The notes under the pieces are model-generated. The model made no database searches, was not told where the DNA came from, and saw nothing but the letters and a program-made list of their open reading frames with translations. From positions 419,007-483,006 of the forward strand of contig VWZP01005252.1 of assembly GCA_013396995.1 (NCBI GenBank): DNA of 64,000 bases, read 5' to 3'. Below are positions 48,850 to 59,460 of the stretch, one piece after another; within the stretch, counting starts at the first letter, position 1, and each line of letters starts with the position of its first letter. Position numbers and translations under genes: made by a program. Origin of the DNA: Dicaeum eximium. Taxonomy: Eukaryota > Chordata > Aves > Passeriformes > Dicaeidae.

Positions 48850-48971
48850 GTCTGGAACGTGTCGAGCCACCTGCCACGCTGCAAGAATGGAATCTCAGCC
48901 CCTGTCAGCCCTGGAGTGTCGTGAGCTCCATGTTGACACGCTTCCCTTGACACCTCTCCCTTGTCCTGCAG

Positions 48972-49203
48972 ATGTTGCTGCATTTCGGGTCTGGCCTCTG
49001 ACGATGCAGCTGTTTGAACACATGTGCATTTTCCACTCAGCAAACCGCAAGGAAAAGGCAGCAGGGTTACAAGGTTTGGATCCTAGGGCTAGAATGAGAG
49101 AAGCAGGAGAGGTGTTTCTTTGGGAAATCTCCGTGGTTTCTCCGGTAGTTTCTCTCTTTCCGATTTTATTCACTGACTGTTCTGCACTCAGGCCATGGGG
49201 AAG
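48972..49203 (+). other. candidate exon, 232 bp, next to minisatellite
   Basis: The acceptor is CACCTCTCCCTTGTCCTGCAG and the donor is TGGGGAAG|GTAAGG (GT at 49204), both good. One frame is open throughout and continues from the minisatellite side; it includes LTMQLFEHMCIFHSANRKEK and EVFLWEISVVSPVVSLFPIL. Not recognised. The antisense strand is open for 112 codons as well. Could be an exon of a lineage-specific transcript or a pseudoexon. Confidence 0.2.
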
Positions 49204-49689
49204 GTAAGGTCTGATTGATATTGCAAGTGACAACTGAGGCCTTGAAATCCTTTCTTCAGTTCATTTTCAGGAGGTGATAAGCCCAGAGTGCTTTGCTGGT
49301 TCTAGAGAGGTGTTTTACCTTTTATTTGCAAAAATGCACTTTATTCCAGTTCCTGTTAATTTACTGTTACTTGTGAATAAATTAGAGTCTTCCCCAATAA
49401 AGGAGTTTAGAGAGGAATTATCACATATGCTCAGAAGAGAAATATTTTATAATATTCTTTTCCCTTTGGCCGTAATAGAATTTGAGAAGAGATGGTTATG
49501 TCCCACCAAGAGTCTCACAAAACCATTGAAAGCCTTTTCTTCCATCAACAAACTACAGAAGTTGGGGAGACTCATGTGAGTGATTTAATAAAATAAAGTA
49601 AGCCCCAGAATGGGCTTCTTAAGGACCATGAGATCTCAGGCATCATTATTTTCTCATTGCCAAGGGCATCTATTGCAGGTACCTTCAAT
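49204..49689. other. gene-free stretch
   Basis: A 101-codon + frame at 49274-49579 (including SPIKEFREELSHMLRREIFY) is unrecognised and has no clear splice context. Nothing else. Confidence 0.4.
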
Positions 49690-49870
49690 TATTTGACTCC
49701 TGATTTATGTCAGTTGGTTTAAGGCGAATTGCACTTCTTTTTCCTCTGATCCAACATCTGTTTTTTTGAAAAGCAGATGTGCACAAATCAATCTGATTAA
49801 TGTGCTTGATTCTGCAATTACTGCAGGATAAATCAGCAGCACACTAAAATCAACCTGGTGTTAAATTCAT
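49690..49870. promoter_or_regulatory. possible conserved non-coding element
   Basis: Unique sequence with AATCAATCTGATTAATGTGC, TGCAATTACTGCAGG and ACTAAAATCAACC, that is, repeated homeodomain and OTX/PITX-like TAATC/GATTA cores. Regulatory role inferred from texture alone. Confidence 0.2.
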
Positions 49871-50171
49871 GCTCCTACACCTTCAGCACCCAGACTGTCT
49901 TGACTTAGGTATTTGCTCTGTGAAACTTCTTTAGATACAAAAGGACCAGAGTAAAATCCTCAGTGCCAGAATGTGGAGAATTTCAGATAATCTGATGTGG
50001 AGTTATCAATAATGGGCTTCAGTGAAAAAATCAGTGCCTTTAAAACGGCAGCAAGTTATCTTGTGTGCTAACAGAGCAGAAATATCCCTTTATCATTTAG
50101 CTACATGGGCTTCTTAGGTATTATTTGAAGTTGTCAAAGCAAAATAAAAATATATAAAAATAGAAATAAAA

Positions 50172-50204
50172 AATATATACATGTGTATGTATATGTATAT
50201 GTAT
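50172..50204 (+). repeat. AT/GTAT simple repeat
   Basis: Alternating TATA, then GTATGTATATGTATATGTAT. Short and degenerate. Confidence 0.75.
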
Positions 50205-51224
50205 CACATAGATCATATAAAATATAGACTGACTCAAGGGGGATACAGGGATGCAATGGATTGTCTGGTGGAGAATCAGTCTCCATGCTCTGTAAACCAG
50301 CTGGAAGTCCCAGCACATGTTGCTGTTTTCTTTGAAGGTCTTGCTGCTATAGGAGACAGAGCCAACACAGGAATTAAAGTTAAGGAATTTTTCTTTACAG
50401 GTTGGATTATGACAGATTGGATTATGACTGAGTTTGTTTGTTGTCCATGTGAGTGGGAAGATGCTCATGGATCCTGTGCTGGCGTGAGGTGCAGTTTGCA
50501 CTGCCTGTGCTGTGAAAAGCCTTTCACACAGGGTGTGTTGGGTGTCGTGTTCTGCATCCCTTTTGTGTGAAGCCCACTTTGTACCCCTGCCTTCCATCTC
50601 TTCCTGTGGGTGGGAGCTGGGATGCCCTCCCCAGCTCAGGACAGCTGATGGTCACCAGTCCTGGGTAGGTCTGGTGCTGGTGCTGGTTGTTACCTGACCT
50701 TGGTATTTGTATGAGGGGGAGCAATTAACATGAGGAAAAAATGAGAAAGAATTTTTTCCTCTTATTCATTATGTCACAGCTGCCCTTCATCTCCTCCAAT
50801 GTGGGTCCTGCCATCAAAATTCCATTCCAGATCCAAACTTGCATTTTCCCCAAATCTCAAAGCTGGAATCCATCACTCATTTTTTTTTTTTTTTCCCAGC
50901 TGAAACCTAATAAATGTGCTCTATAAAAAATGAGTTTGGCCAACATCTGGAGGCAGATAAAAATCTTCCAAGCTACTGTTCCACAATCTAAGGGATCATT
51001 AGTACTGCAGAACATCTATACAGAATATTTATCTTAAGTATGTAATAAAATGAAAGCTACTGCGCCAAATTCAGAACAACCTCTGATGAAAAGAAATGCC
51101 TCACATCAACATCAAGCTGGAGCTTTCCTAGCCAGAGAGAATCTTTTCTCTAGCCAAAGCACAGAAACTTGTAGTTACAAAAACTGAACACTAAACACAG
51201 GGGGCAAATTTATTATTTTAATTG
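50205..51224. other. gene-free stretch
   Basis: A perfect 12-bp duplication TTGGATTATGAC lies in tandem at about 50402-50428, directly after an acceptor-like TTTTTCTTTACAG. A CAT|GTGAGTG donor follows at about 50450, but frames contain a stop. A T15 run lies at 50880-50894. No gene. Confidence 0.45.
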
Positions 51225-51560
51225 TGATATTTCATCACTGGTTAGTTTAATGTCTTTTTCCCCCTTTTTCTTTTAATCACCCTCCCCCTCTCCTTGGGGT
51301 GGTTTATCGCTTGTAAATTATTTGTCACATCGTTGTAATTCTATCCAGACCCTTAACTTTCTAATCATGCATCTTTTATGGGGTCTCTTTTAAAGAAGCA
51401 CTATAATTACTTGCCAAGGGTCCCTGTAAATTTTATCAGGCTGTAAAATATTATACTTTAATTATTTGAAAAAAAAAAATTGGAAATGTTCCCTCTGAAA
51501 GGCTGCACGATCAATATTGCAAGGAGCAAGGCACCTTTTGCAGTCCTGCGTTGGTTCCTG
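51225..51560. promoter_or_regulatory. possible conserved non-coding element
   Basis: Long, unique AT-rich sequence without simple repeats. Cores include TTAATTGTGATATTTCATCAC, GTAAATTATTTGTCACATCG, TAATCATGCATC, CTATAATTACTTGCC and AATATTATACTTTAATTATTTG. Of all the stretches here it most resembles an ultraconserved-type vertebrate enhancer. The claim rests on texture and needs cross-species alignment. Confidence 0.27.
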
Positions 51561-53623
51561 CTGTTCACCTCAGAAACTTGCAAAACTCCTCCACTTCATT
51601 CAGTGACATGGAAAAGTATTAATGGAGAAACTGGGCTTTGATTAAGACGAAAAAAGAGCTTTTTGTATGTTTCAGCTGTTGTAAAATACACAAAGAAGAT
51701 GACAAGGATGCTCTGCCAGTCTTTTCGTAGGGACTCCACTCCCAGCTTGTGACAGAGCTGTGCAGTTCAGAGCAGAGCAGAAATGCAGAATAAACTGCAG
51801 ATGCAGAAATGAGTAGAATCTTCTTCATAGGAAATGAAACTTTTTTAGAAGAAAGATTCTCTGTTTCTATGCAGACTTTGAAACTTTCATCTTGTTGATT
51901 TGCTTAATTTCATTTGTAGTAAATATAGAAACACTAATAACACTTCTGATTATTTTCTATTATCAGTAGGCATTTGTGACTCATTTCTGTAATCCTTTAT
52001 TTCACAAACTAGCAACTTCCATGATGCAGCATTCTAGAAGTAGGGGGAAATTAGGTATTTGACAGTGACCTAAAGTCGCTTCTGGAACAAAAAGTTTCCC
52101 ATGCACTAACAAAATAAAAAAAGGTTTGCAGTTAGTTTTAGGCTGGATGTGCATAAGATGTGGAATTATATCTTGTACTCCTCACCAGCACTTCAATTAA
52201 GTGTGCACACAGCTTGTGCCCATTTCTGATAAGTTTGCATTTCTTTAGATTGCTGGGCTGAAATTCAAGAGAGTTAAATGATCTGGTCAAGGAGCACGAT
52301 GAGCTGGAAACAAAGTAAAGTACAGATCTCACCTCAGCTCCTTGCTCCTGGGGAGCAGCAGGGGAGGTGCTCAAGAGGAAGGACACACTGCTCTATCTGT
52401 GCAATTCCCTTATCCTGTGAGAAGTTCTTACCCCGTCTGTCCAGTGGCTTTCCAGGTTTTATTCTGGGAATATCACTATTATTACCCTCTAAACAGCACC
52501 AGATAGGACTCACCAGCAGTTAGACAACTGGAACTGTGAGATCCATGCGTGCTGAACAGACAGCCCTGCTCTTTCCCAGGTTTTCTGTAAATAATGACTA
52601 AAAGTACTCTTCCTAAAGCCCTTTTCTGTAAAAGCACTGCTAGTAAATTGTCCATGTTCTGCACAGCAGCAGATTTTGCAGCAGGCTTTGGCCTGGGTGT
52701 CAGTGGTGTTGGCAAACATCCCATTTTAACGTGGAGAGTCCCCTGTGCACCCTCCCACCTGGGCAGTGATGAATTCTCTGCACAGATCTGTCACAGATGA
52801 GGTCCTGAGGGGACCAGTGCCCTGTGTCACACCACGGCATCCAGGAGATCAAACAGCAAATATTTTTCATTCACCACTCAGGCCAAGTCCAGCAATGATT
52901 TTTAATGATAGTTTGTGAATGACAGACCTTGATATGTATTTATTATTTATTTACAGTGGTTGTTGACCATCAGAAACCATTCAATAAATATCTTTTGTAA
53001 ACCACACATGAGTAAATACAAAACTGGCTCAAGGTACTGTATGTTGTTGCTATTTTTAATAGCTGGACACTGACAGTATGCAGTGGTAGGAGTGTTTGAA
53101 CATGGACATAGCTATGGATGGTTTAATTATTCCTTTCCAACCAAGGTTTCAACTGAAGTAACTTTTTTATCTGTCGGCAGGTTGTCCACAAGGAGGTCTG
53201 TGCTTGTTTTGTACCCATTCCATATTGATATAGGCAAATAAAGACACTGTAAAGCCTGAAAAGCATAAAATATATCAGCCAGCAATTAACAGGACATGCT
53301 GCAGATGTTGAAAATCAGCATAAAACTGATTTCCACAGCCTGACATCTGGTCCTAGGTATTTGACAGTGACCCTGGGGATTTCTCTGCTGTTGTGTCAGC
53401 ACAGGGGTCGGGTCCATGCCCCAAAAAGGCTCCCCAGACCCTTCAGCTGTTTACCTTGCTGCTGTGGAAGTCGGCACCCCTACTCACTTCTGCAGAAAGC
53501 CAGCTGTCTCCTCAGCTGGAAAGTCAAGTACCAGGTTTTTAGTCCTTCAGAGCTGCCCCTTCAGGCAGGGAGAGTGTCACAAGCTGAACTGAAATGGGTC
53601 TAAATCTGGATTAAAAAAATTGT
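51561..53623. other. gene-free stretch with a 19-bp direct repeat
   Basis: No gene. TAGGTATTTGACAGTGACC occurs at 52052-52070 and again at 53354-53372, with no similarity beyond the 19 bp. Short frames only. Confidence 0.5.
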
Positions 53624-53687
53624 GGGGAAAGAAAAGAAGGAAAGGAAGGAAGGAAAGGAAGGAAGGAAGGAAGGAAGGAAGGAAGGA

Positions 53688-53755
<68 letters not shown>

Positions 53756-53765
53756 AAAAGAAAGA
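53624..53765 (+). repeat. 142-nt polypurine microsatellite (GGAA)n(GAAA)n
   Basis: An uninterrupted purine run that begins GGGGAAAGAAAAG, passes through (GGAA)n from about 53640, and switches to pure (GAAA)n from about 53687 to 53757. Long purine mirror repeats can form triplex (H-DNA). The Lys/Arg-rich + ORF of 214 codons and the Phe-Leu-Ser minus ORF over it are artefacts of the repeat. Confidence 0.97.
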
Positions 53766-53949
53766 CACCATACACAGAGCTATTCTGCACCCTGAAGGGC
53801 AGGCAGCAAATGATGGAAATAGTTGGTTTTTGGGCCCTACAAAGATGCCACTGCCTGCAAGCAGCATCACCCCTGCTCTCCAGTTGACACCAGCCACTTC
53901 CCAGCCACTTCAGCATTGCTCTTTTATTCCCCACTCCACACAGCAGCTT

Positions 53950-54240
53950 CCCTGCGATCCCTCCCGGTCGGGGCCAGCCCAGCCTGCATTCTGGGCTCTG
54001 CAGAGCCGGGCTGGGCTGTCTGTGCTGCGGCTCCGGGGATGCTGCGGGGCAGGCAGGCGCTTGAAGCGAACGCGCTCCCGGCTCCGGAGGTACGAGGCAT
54101 CCTCGGGCTGCCCGGCAGCCACAAACCAGCTCACAGCGCCAGGGGAGAGAGAGGCTTTTGGCTTTGCAGCCAGGGATTTGGGGACTCGCTCCTTTCCCCT
54201 GGCACGTAGATGGTGTCTGTCACAGCCGGCGTTTTCTTTG
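53950..54240. promoter_or_regulatory. small CpG island
   Basis: I count about 21 CpGs in roughly 290 bp of clearly GC-rich sequence (CCCGGTCGGGG, GAAGCGAACGCGCTCCCGG, CTCCGGAGGTACGAGG, CAGCCGGCG), the densest in the window. By hand count the observed/expected ratio is about 0.7, above the usual 0.6 limit. It sits about 185 bp after the polypurine tract. A possible donor GGAG|GTACGA lies at 54089/54090. No TATA box is obvious. It may be an alternative first exon, a lncRNA start or an orphan island. Confidence 0.5.
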
Positions 54241-56605
54241 GAGGAAACAGGGAAAAGGAATTAAGTAAAGGAGCAGAAGTAAATTCTGGTTTTGGTGCGT
54301 GTTTTTTGCTGATTTATGGCTTGCACATTTCAACGACTACTTTGTAAGTGGTTCAAAAACTGTAATAGGTTCTGGGAGTTTAATGATCAGTATGTAGAAT
54401 ACTGAGAAATGACAGTAAAATAAAGCACATCCTCAAATTGTATTGCTATAGGCACACAAAATGGAGTCTTACAAGATATAGATTAGTAAAAAAGCTATAA
54501 CTGCTTTCCTTTCCCCCCTTTTTCTCCATGCGTGACTATAAAAGCATCTTAACTTCTGTTCTGAAAAGAACTGTACCCCACAGTATCCTCTTTACTAGAT
54601 CTCCTCTACAGAATAAAGATCTCTTTTTTTTTTCAGTGTAGTAATATTAAAAAAACCCAAAACCAATTAGAAACAAAAAAGGGCAATTTATACCGGACTG
54701 AACACCAAAAGATTTTCTTAACAGTGATGATCTAACATATGTTTTGAAGCTGCCAGGGCCAGGGTCACAGTCCTCCATGTGTCACCTCAGCCTGATGCCC
54801 AGCATTCAGAAACAAACCAAGTGCACAGCCTGAGCATGTGGAATTATTACATGTAATCACAAAATGCTAATTGGTTACTAAGGCAAGCTGTATCAGATGA
54901 AATGGAAAACAAACCAGAAGCTGTTTCTCCAAGGCTTTTAAAGATAAAAGCGTGGCTAAGCTTGGGTAGTTAGAACCAATAACACTCAGATATTCCCTTT
55001 GATCCCATCTTTCTGCATGTCCATTATGAAACCATCAATATTGTGTGAAGGTTGGAGGGAAGGTGTAGGCTCTCTGAGGACTGGCCAAGTGCTACCTTTG
55101 CATCTCTCTCAGCTCCTCTTTCCGATATTTATCTTCTTCAGTAGTTCTGATACCACAAACGGGCAGCTCACATCAAACTCAAGGCAGGGAGGGGAAAAGA
55201 AATGAGAGATGTTTGGTAGGGAGGACACTGCCAGGGGTCTGGGCCAGACTTCCCAGCTGGGGCTTTCCTGGAACCTCTAAGTACTGTATTTGCCTCAGGC
55301 AACTTCCCTCCACATAATGGTAAAGAGAAGCACTAAATCAACAGATACACACATCGACTGAGAATTCAGTGAATGCAAAAAAATCATTCCATCTCTGGCC
55401 TTAAACTGTACAGGAGTTATTAGGAGGACAAGGCTCTGATACAACAGCAGTGAAGTCTCCCACCATCTGTCCTTGGCACCCAGGAGTAGGTGGGAACTTT
55501 CTTCATTTATCTGGGGAGGTAAATATTGTACATGTGTATAGATTGTTCCCTTAGATATCTATTAGTTTCAAAAGTTTAAGAAAATATCAGTAATGCCTGG
55601 CAAATTATTCACATGAAAAGGTTGTCACAAGATTATCTGCCAGGCTAGGGGGTTGGAGGAGGAGGTAACAGCCCACAGGAGATGTGCAATTACTCCATGA
55701 TTAAACACAGCAAAACATCTGAAAATTCATTGGAAACATGAGACTGCAGACAAAAATGTCTATGGATGGAGTTCAGAATCCTTTTTACCAGATCCTAAAA
55801 TCAACGAGGTGAGGGAATAAGCTGACAGAGGTGCATCTAATTTACATGATGTTACTGAGTCCTTCTGCCATTCTGAAAACAGCAGAGTTTGTGCCATGGA
55901 GAGGCTGCAGCATCTCTCAGCTCCCCTGGTGCCAACACCACCTTTTTTAAGACAAAATGTTTGAACATGGACAAAGTGTTTGAACACAGGTTTTCCCCTA
56001 TCTGAAAACAATGATGTGTAGAGGAAAGTGGCAGAGATGATGGAAGTCCCATAAAGAGGCTCTCAGTGTTCTGTTCCCTACTCTCAGGGCAAGCCTGGCC
56101 TCGGGAATGAGACCTTGGGTGCCTCGTGCACCTGGCAGAGGTAGTGGTTGTTTTGGGGTCCCACAAACTCTGAGGGGACTCTGCTCTGGGGCAGGTCTGA
56201 GCTTTCAGAGCCATTGGAAGGCCTGATCCCAAGGAGCAGCCCCTGGCTGGTGCCAGCAGAGCTCTGGAGCTGCAGAGGAGCAGAGCCGAGTGTGCTGTTG
56301 CCATAGCAGGAGAGGGGATCTATGGAAACCCCTGAAAGGGCATCACTCCAGGCAGTCTCCAAACAGCAGGACCTCAGACACTACCAGGGCACTTACAAGG
56401 CACGCTGTGAAGCCAGGATAATTTCAATCCATTTAGCAAAGTGCTTCCAATCCTCGTTTCAGAGCAGGTTAAAGCAAAATAGAGTAAGTTATTGAACAAA
56501 CAAAGTTGATCTGTCCCTACTGCACTTTACTCAAGAATAAACGAAAAACTAAAACTGTCTGACTGTTGCCTGCTCCTGGTTTTTATTTTCCTCTCTGGAA
56601 AAAAA
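54241..56605. other. gene-free stretch
   Basis: No gene is recognised. The longest frame is - 55852-56304 (150 codons) in a GC-richer patch; it is unrecognised. A short purine-pyrimidine mix otherwise. Confidence 0.45.
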
Positions 56606-56651
56606 TTTTTTTTTCTTTCTTTCTTTTCTTTCTTTTCTTTCTTTCTTTCTT

Positions 56652-56686
<35 letters not shown>

Positions 56687-56706
56687 TCCTCTCTTTCTCT
56701 CTTTCT
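56606..56706 (+). repeat. 101-nt polypyrimidine microsatellite (CTTT)n(CT)n
   Basis: An uninterrupted pyrimidine run: T13, then (CTTT)n with TTTTC slips, (CT)n of about nine to ten units, and mixed CTCTTTCT, ending before GCTGCTGCTG. It is in inverse orientation to the GAAA tract 2.84 kb upstream. Confidence 0.95.
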
Positions 56707-59344
56707 GCTGCTGCTGTGGTGAGCTGCTCTTACACAAACTCATTAACCCAAAAGGCACAGGTGAAAATCATGGAGTAGTCAATACCTTATGGCAATGGCA
56801 GACACTTTGGTAACATGATATATATCTGTGAGTAATCACACCCTTTTCTCCTTACTTAGGGTGGAAAAGTGCCCTTGAAAATTGCTTACTCTCCCACTAA
56901 AACATACAGGATTTGTACTCTAAGGGACAACACAGAAGTCCAATGAATCACAGAAATCCAAGTAAGGTTCTTTGAATTTGACCTTTCCCAAACAGAGATT
57001 GAAGACTGAGTTCTTAATTTTTTTCTTGGTGTTTCATTATGCTGTGTCCTTGGAAGTATCAACAAGTCTAGCTAAATTTGTTCTTGAGATTTGCAAACAG
57101 GATGAATTTTACTTTTGAGCCTAATATATTTATCAATCTGTTTTTGTCTTCAGCCACTTACATTAACATAGTAATCAAAAGCCTTATGACACATCTGACC
57201 AGAAATGTTCTGCTGAATACATCACAAAGGGACCCCAGTTGCTTGCAAAGATGGCAAATCCTTTGTTTTCTCAAGAAAGTGCTCATTGCTCATTTTCCAG
57301 GCACTCTGGGACAAGATCATGTTTCATGTTCTCTTTCTTGGGGAAATCCTCACTGGATATAAATAACTCAAAAGCACCCAAATGACCTCTAGCAGTCTTA
57401 GTGGAGGTATTGCTCTGGTGTTGAAGCCTAACTGGTTATGCAAGTTCTGTTGGGATAATTTCCAGCTGCCTGCTAGGGGCACTTCTCATCCACTGCTATC
57501 CCCAAGGATGTTTGAGATTGTCGAAGAATTATTGTGTTTCAAGGCCAAGAGGGGTCATTTTGATCACTGATTATGGATTCTTACATTTTAATCTTCTTGA
57601 TCCCAGGGTTCAGGTAGGCTAAGCTGTTGAGAGCAGTGGACAAATTGTCCACTGTGGTTGAGAGTGTGTGGACAAACATTTGTCTGGCATCAGGAAACCT
57701 CAGCTTGATCAGCTCAGAGTCTCCAGTACATGTGCAGGGCAAGTCTTGAACTTGAACTATTTAATCAAGAAGGAAGGTGCCTTAAAAGTGTCCTGTCCTC
57801 GTGTTTGTCCCAGTGTATAACACAGCTCTGTGCATTTTGTTTTTTGGGTGGCTGATTTTGCTCTGTCCCAAAACCAAATACGAGTGGAGGCAGCAGAAGA
57901 CCTGTCTCATTCATCAGTGGAGGTGCAAGAGCTGTAACCTCCTCCTGAGGGAACCCAGAGGAATTCAGGCAGGATTACAGGAGGGTGACAGGCTGTTAGG
58001 TGAGCATTAGGTGAACCTTGTAGAGGTCTAATAGGGTGAGCAAGCTCAGAGCAAAAGGTCTGAAGATGATGGATGCTTTTGCTCTAACTTGAGCAGGGGT
58101 AGAGATTAAATCCTCTGGGAGCTGCAGTCCAGGTTGGACAGAGGCTTTGATCTCTCAAATGTGTTCTCAAAACTCTGATGAATAATTGTCTGCCCTAGAG
58201 GCTGCAGGGAGGAAAGAACGCAGACTCCACTCAATGGGCCCTTGGCTCTTAGGTCACCTGCAGCTGAGATGGTCACTGGTGGAAGTTTGTGCAATTCCAT
58301 ACAACTGGAGAATGCCTGTGCTGTCTGTAACACTGTTATTCTGGACAATCAGTGTCTCCAAGCAAACTTTAATGGAAGATAATTTAACAATTATCAGAAA
58401 ATAGAATGCAAACTGCAGTAAGGCCAGCTATACAGAGTTTCTTTTTCTATCAACTTGAATATTCTGCAGCTCTTTAGATCAATAAAGAGAAAATGTAAAA
58501 CACATGCTTTTTGCAAATGTTGCTGAATCAAAAAAACCCCTTCTGCATCTATTTCAGGCTTGTGTGTGAAACACATTAGAAGACATCAGACACAATCTCC
58601 AAATTTTGTGAATGTTATTCAGTATTTCAAGTGATCTACAGGGACACCAAGAGCGGCTTTCAAGAACATCAGGCCCTTGAGTAGCACTGAGCTGAGAAAT
58701 GATTTTTTTTTTTTTTCCTTTGTAGGGATGAATTTCTCAAGCTGGCCAAAAATGAAGATGCAATCCCAGATTGGAGGGAAAGCTTTCTCTCTCTTCTCTC
58801 CCCATTTCTCCAGAGCAAAGATTTGAAAATTGCACTTGGAAGACATTCAATCAAGCAGACAGTCAGCTGTGCTCACATACATTTGGATCAGGTTTTTAGA
58901 GCCATGCCAGAACGTACCTTATGCAAAATTAGTAAAAACAATAACACCAGAACAGAGGAATAACACAGCAAACCGTACAGACACGTCAGGCACAACCAGC
59001 CATTAGGTGAAAGGCCAACATCATTTAGCAACTCACAAGTTCATAAATGGTAGATTTACAGAAATTTAATCCCCTTCTACTCATTGGGGGATTTCGGTAG
59101 AGACCAGAAATAGCTAATTGGGAATAGAAGCAATGTATTTAAAAACAATGAAACACACTTCAGCAAAAGCCTTTGAATCCTTCAAAAAGTAAAAGCACTA
59201 ATTAAAAAAATATGTTTTTCTAAGAAGCAGCCACAGGTTTACAGGGTGGGAATTGGCTAACTTCTGAGAGCCTGTGCTGTGTGTCTGGCCACTGGTTGGC
59301 AAATGCAGACCTTTACACTGTAAAAACTGTTTCAGTAACACTTT
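56707..59344. other. gene-free stretch
   Basis: No gene is supported. Acceptor-like runs occur (TTTTTGTCTTCAG near 57153; T14 then CCTTTGTAG near 58726) without matching donors. T14 at 58703-58716. Confidence 0.45.
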
Positions 59345-59460
59345 GAAATACTTGCCCAATCATATTGAGTTCACTTGGGATTCATTATAATATCATTAGA
59401 TGGGATTATATCATTTGGTTTAATGTCAATTGCATTTCCATATTGTGTCCAGTGGTTTTA
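59345..59460. promoter_or_regulatory. possible conserved non-coding element
   Basis: CCAATCATATTGAG, CATTATAATATCATTAG, GGGATTATATC, GTTTAATGTCAATTGC: clustered homeodomain, GATTA and CCAAT-type cores in unique sequence. Inference from texture only. Confidence 0.15.

Noticed and set aside
53620..54264. 214-codon + ORF rich in Lys/Arg at its start
   Set aside because: Its first part is the translated GGAA/GAAA microsatellite, and the rest runs through the CpG island, where stops are rare. No recognised domain.
56549..56778. Glu-Arg-Lys and Leu-Ser repeat ORFs
   Set aside because: Translation of the CTTT/CT microsatellite on either strand.
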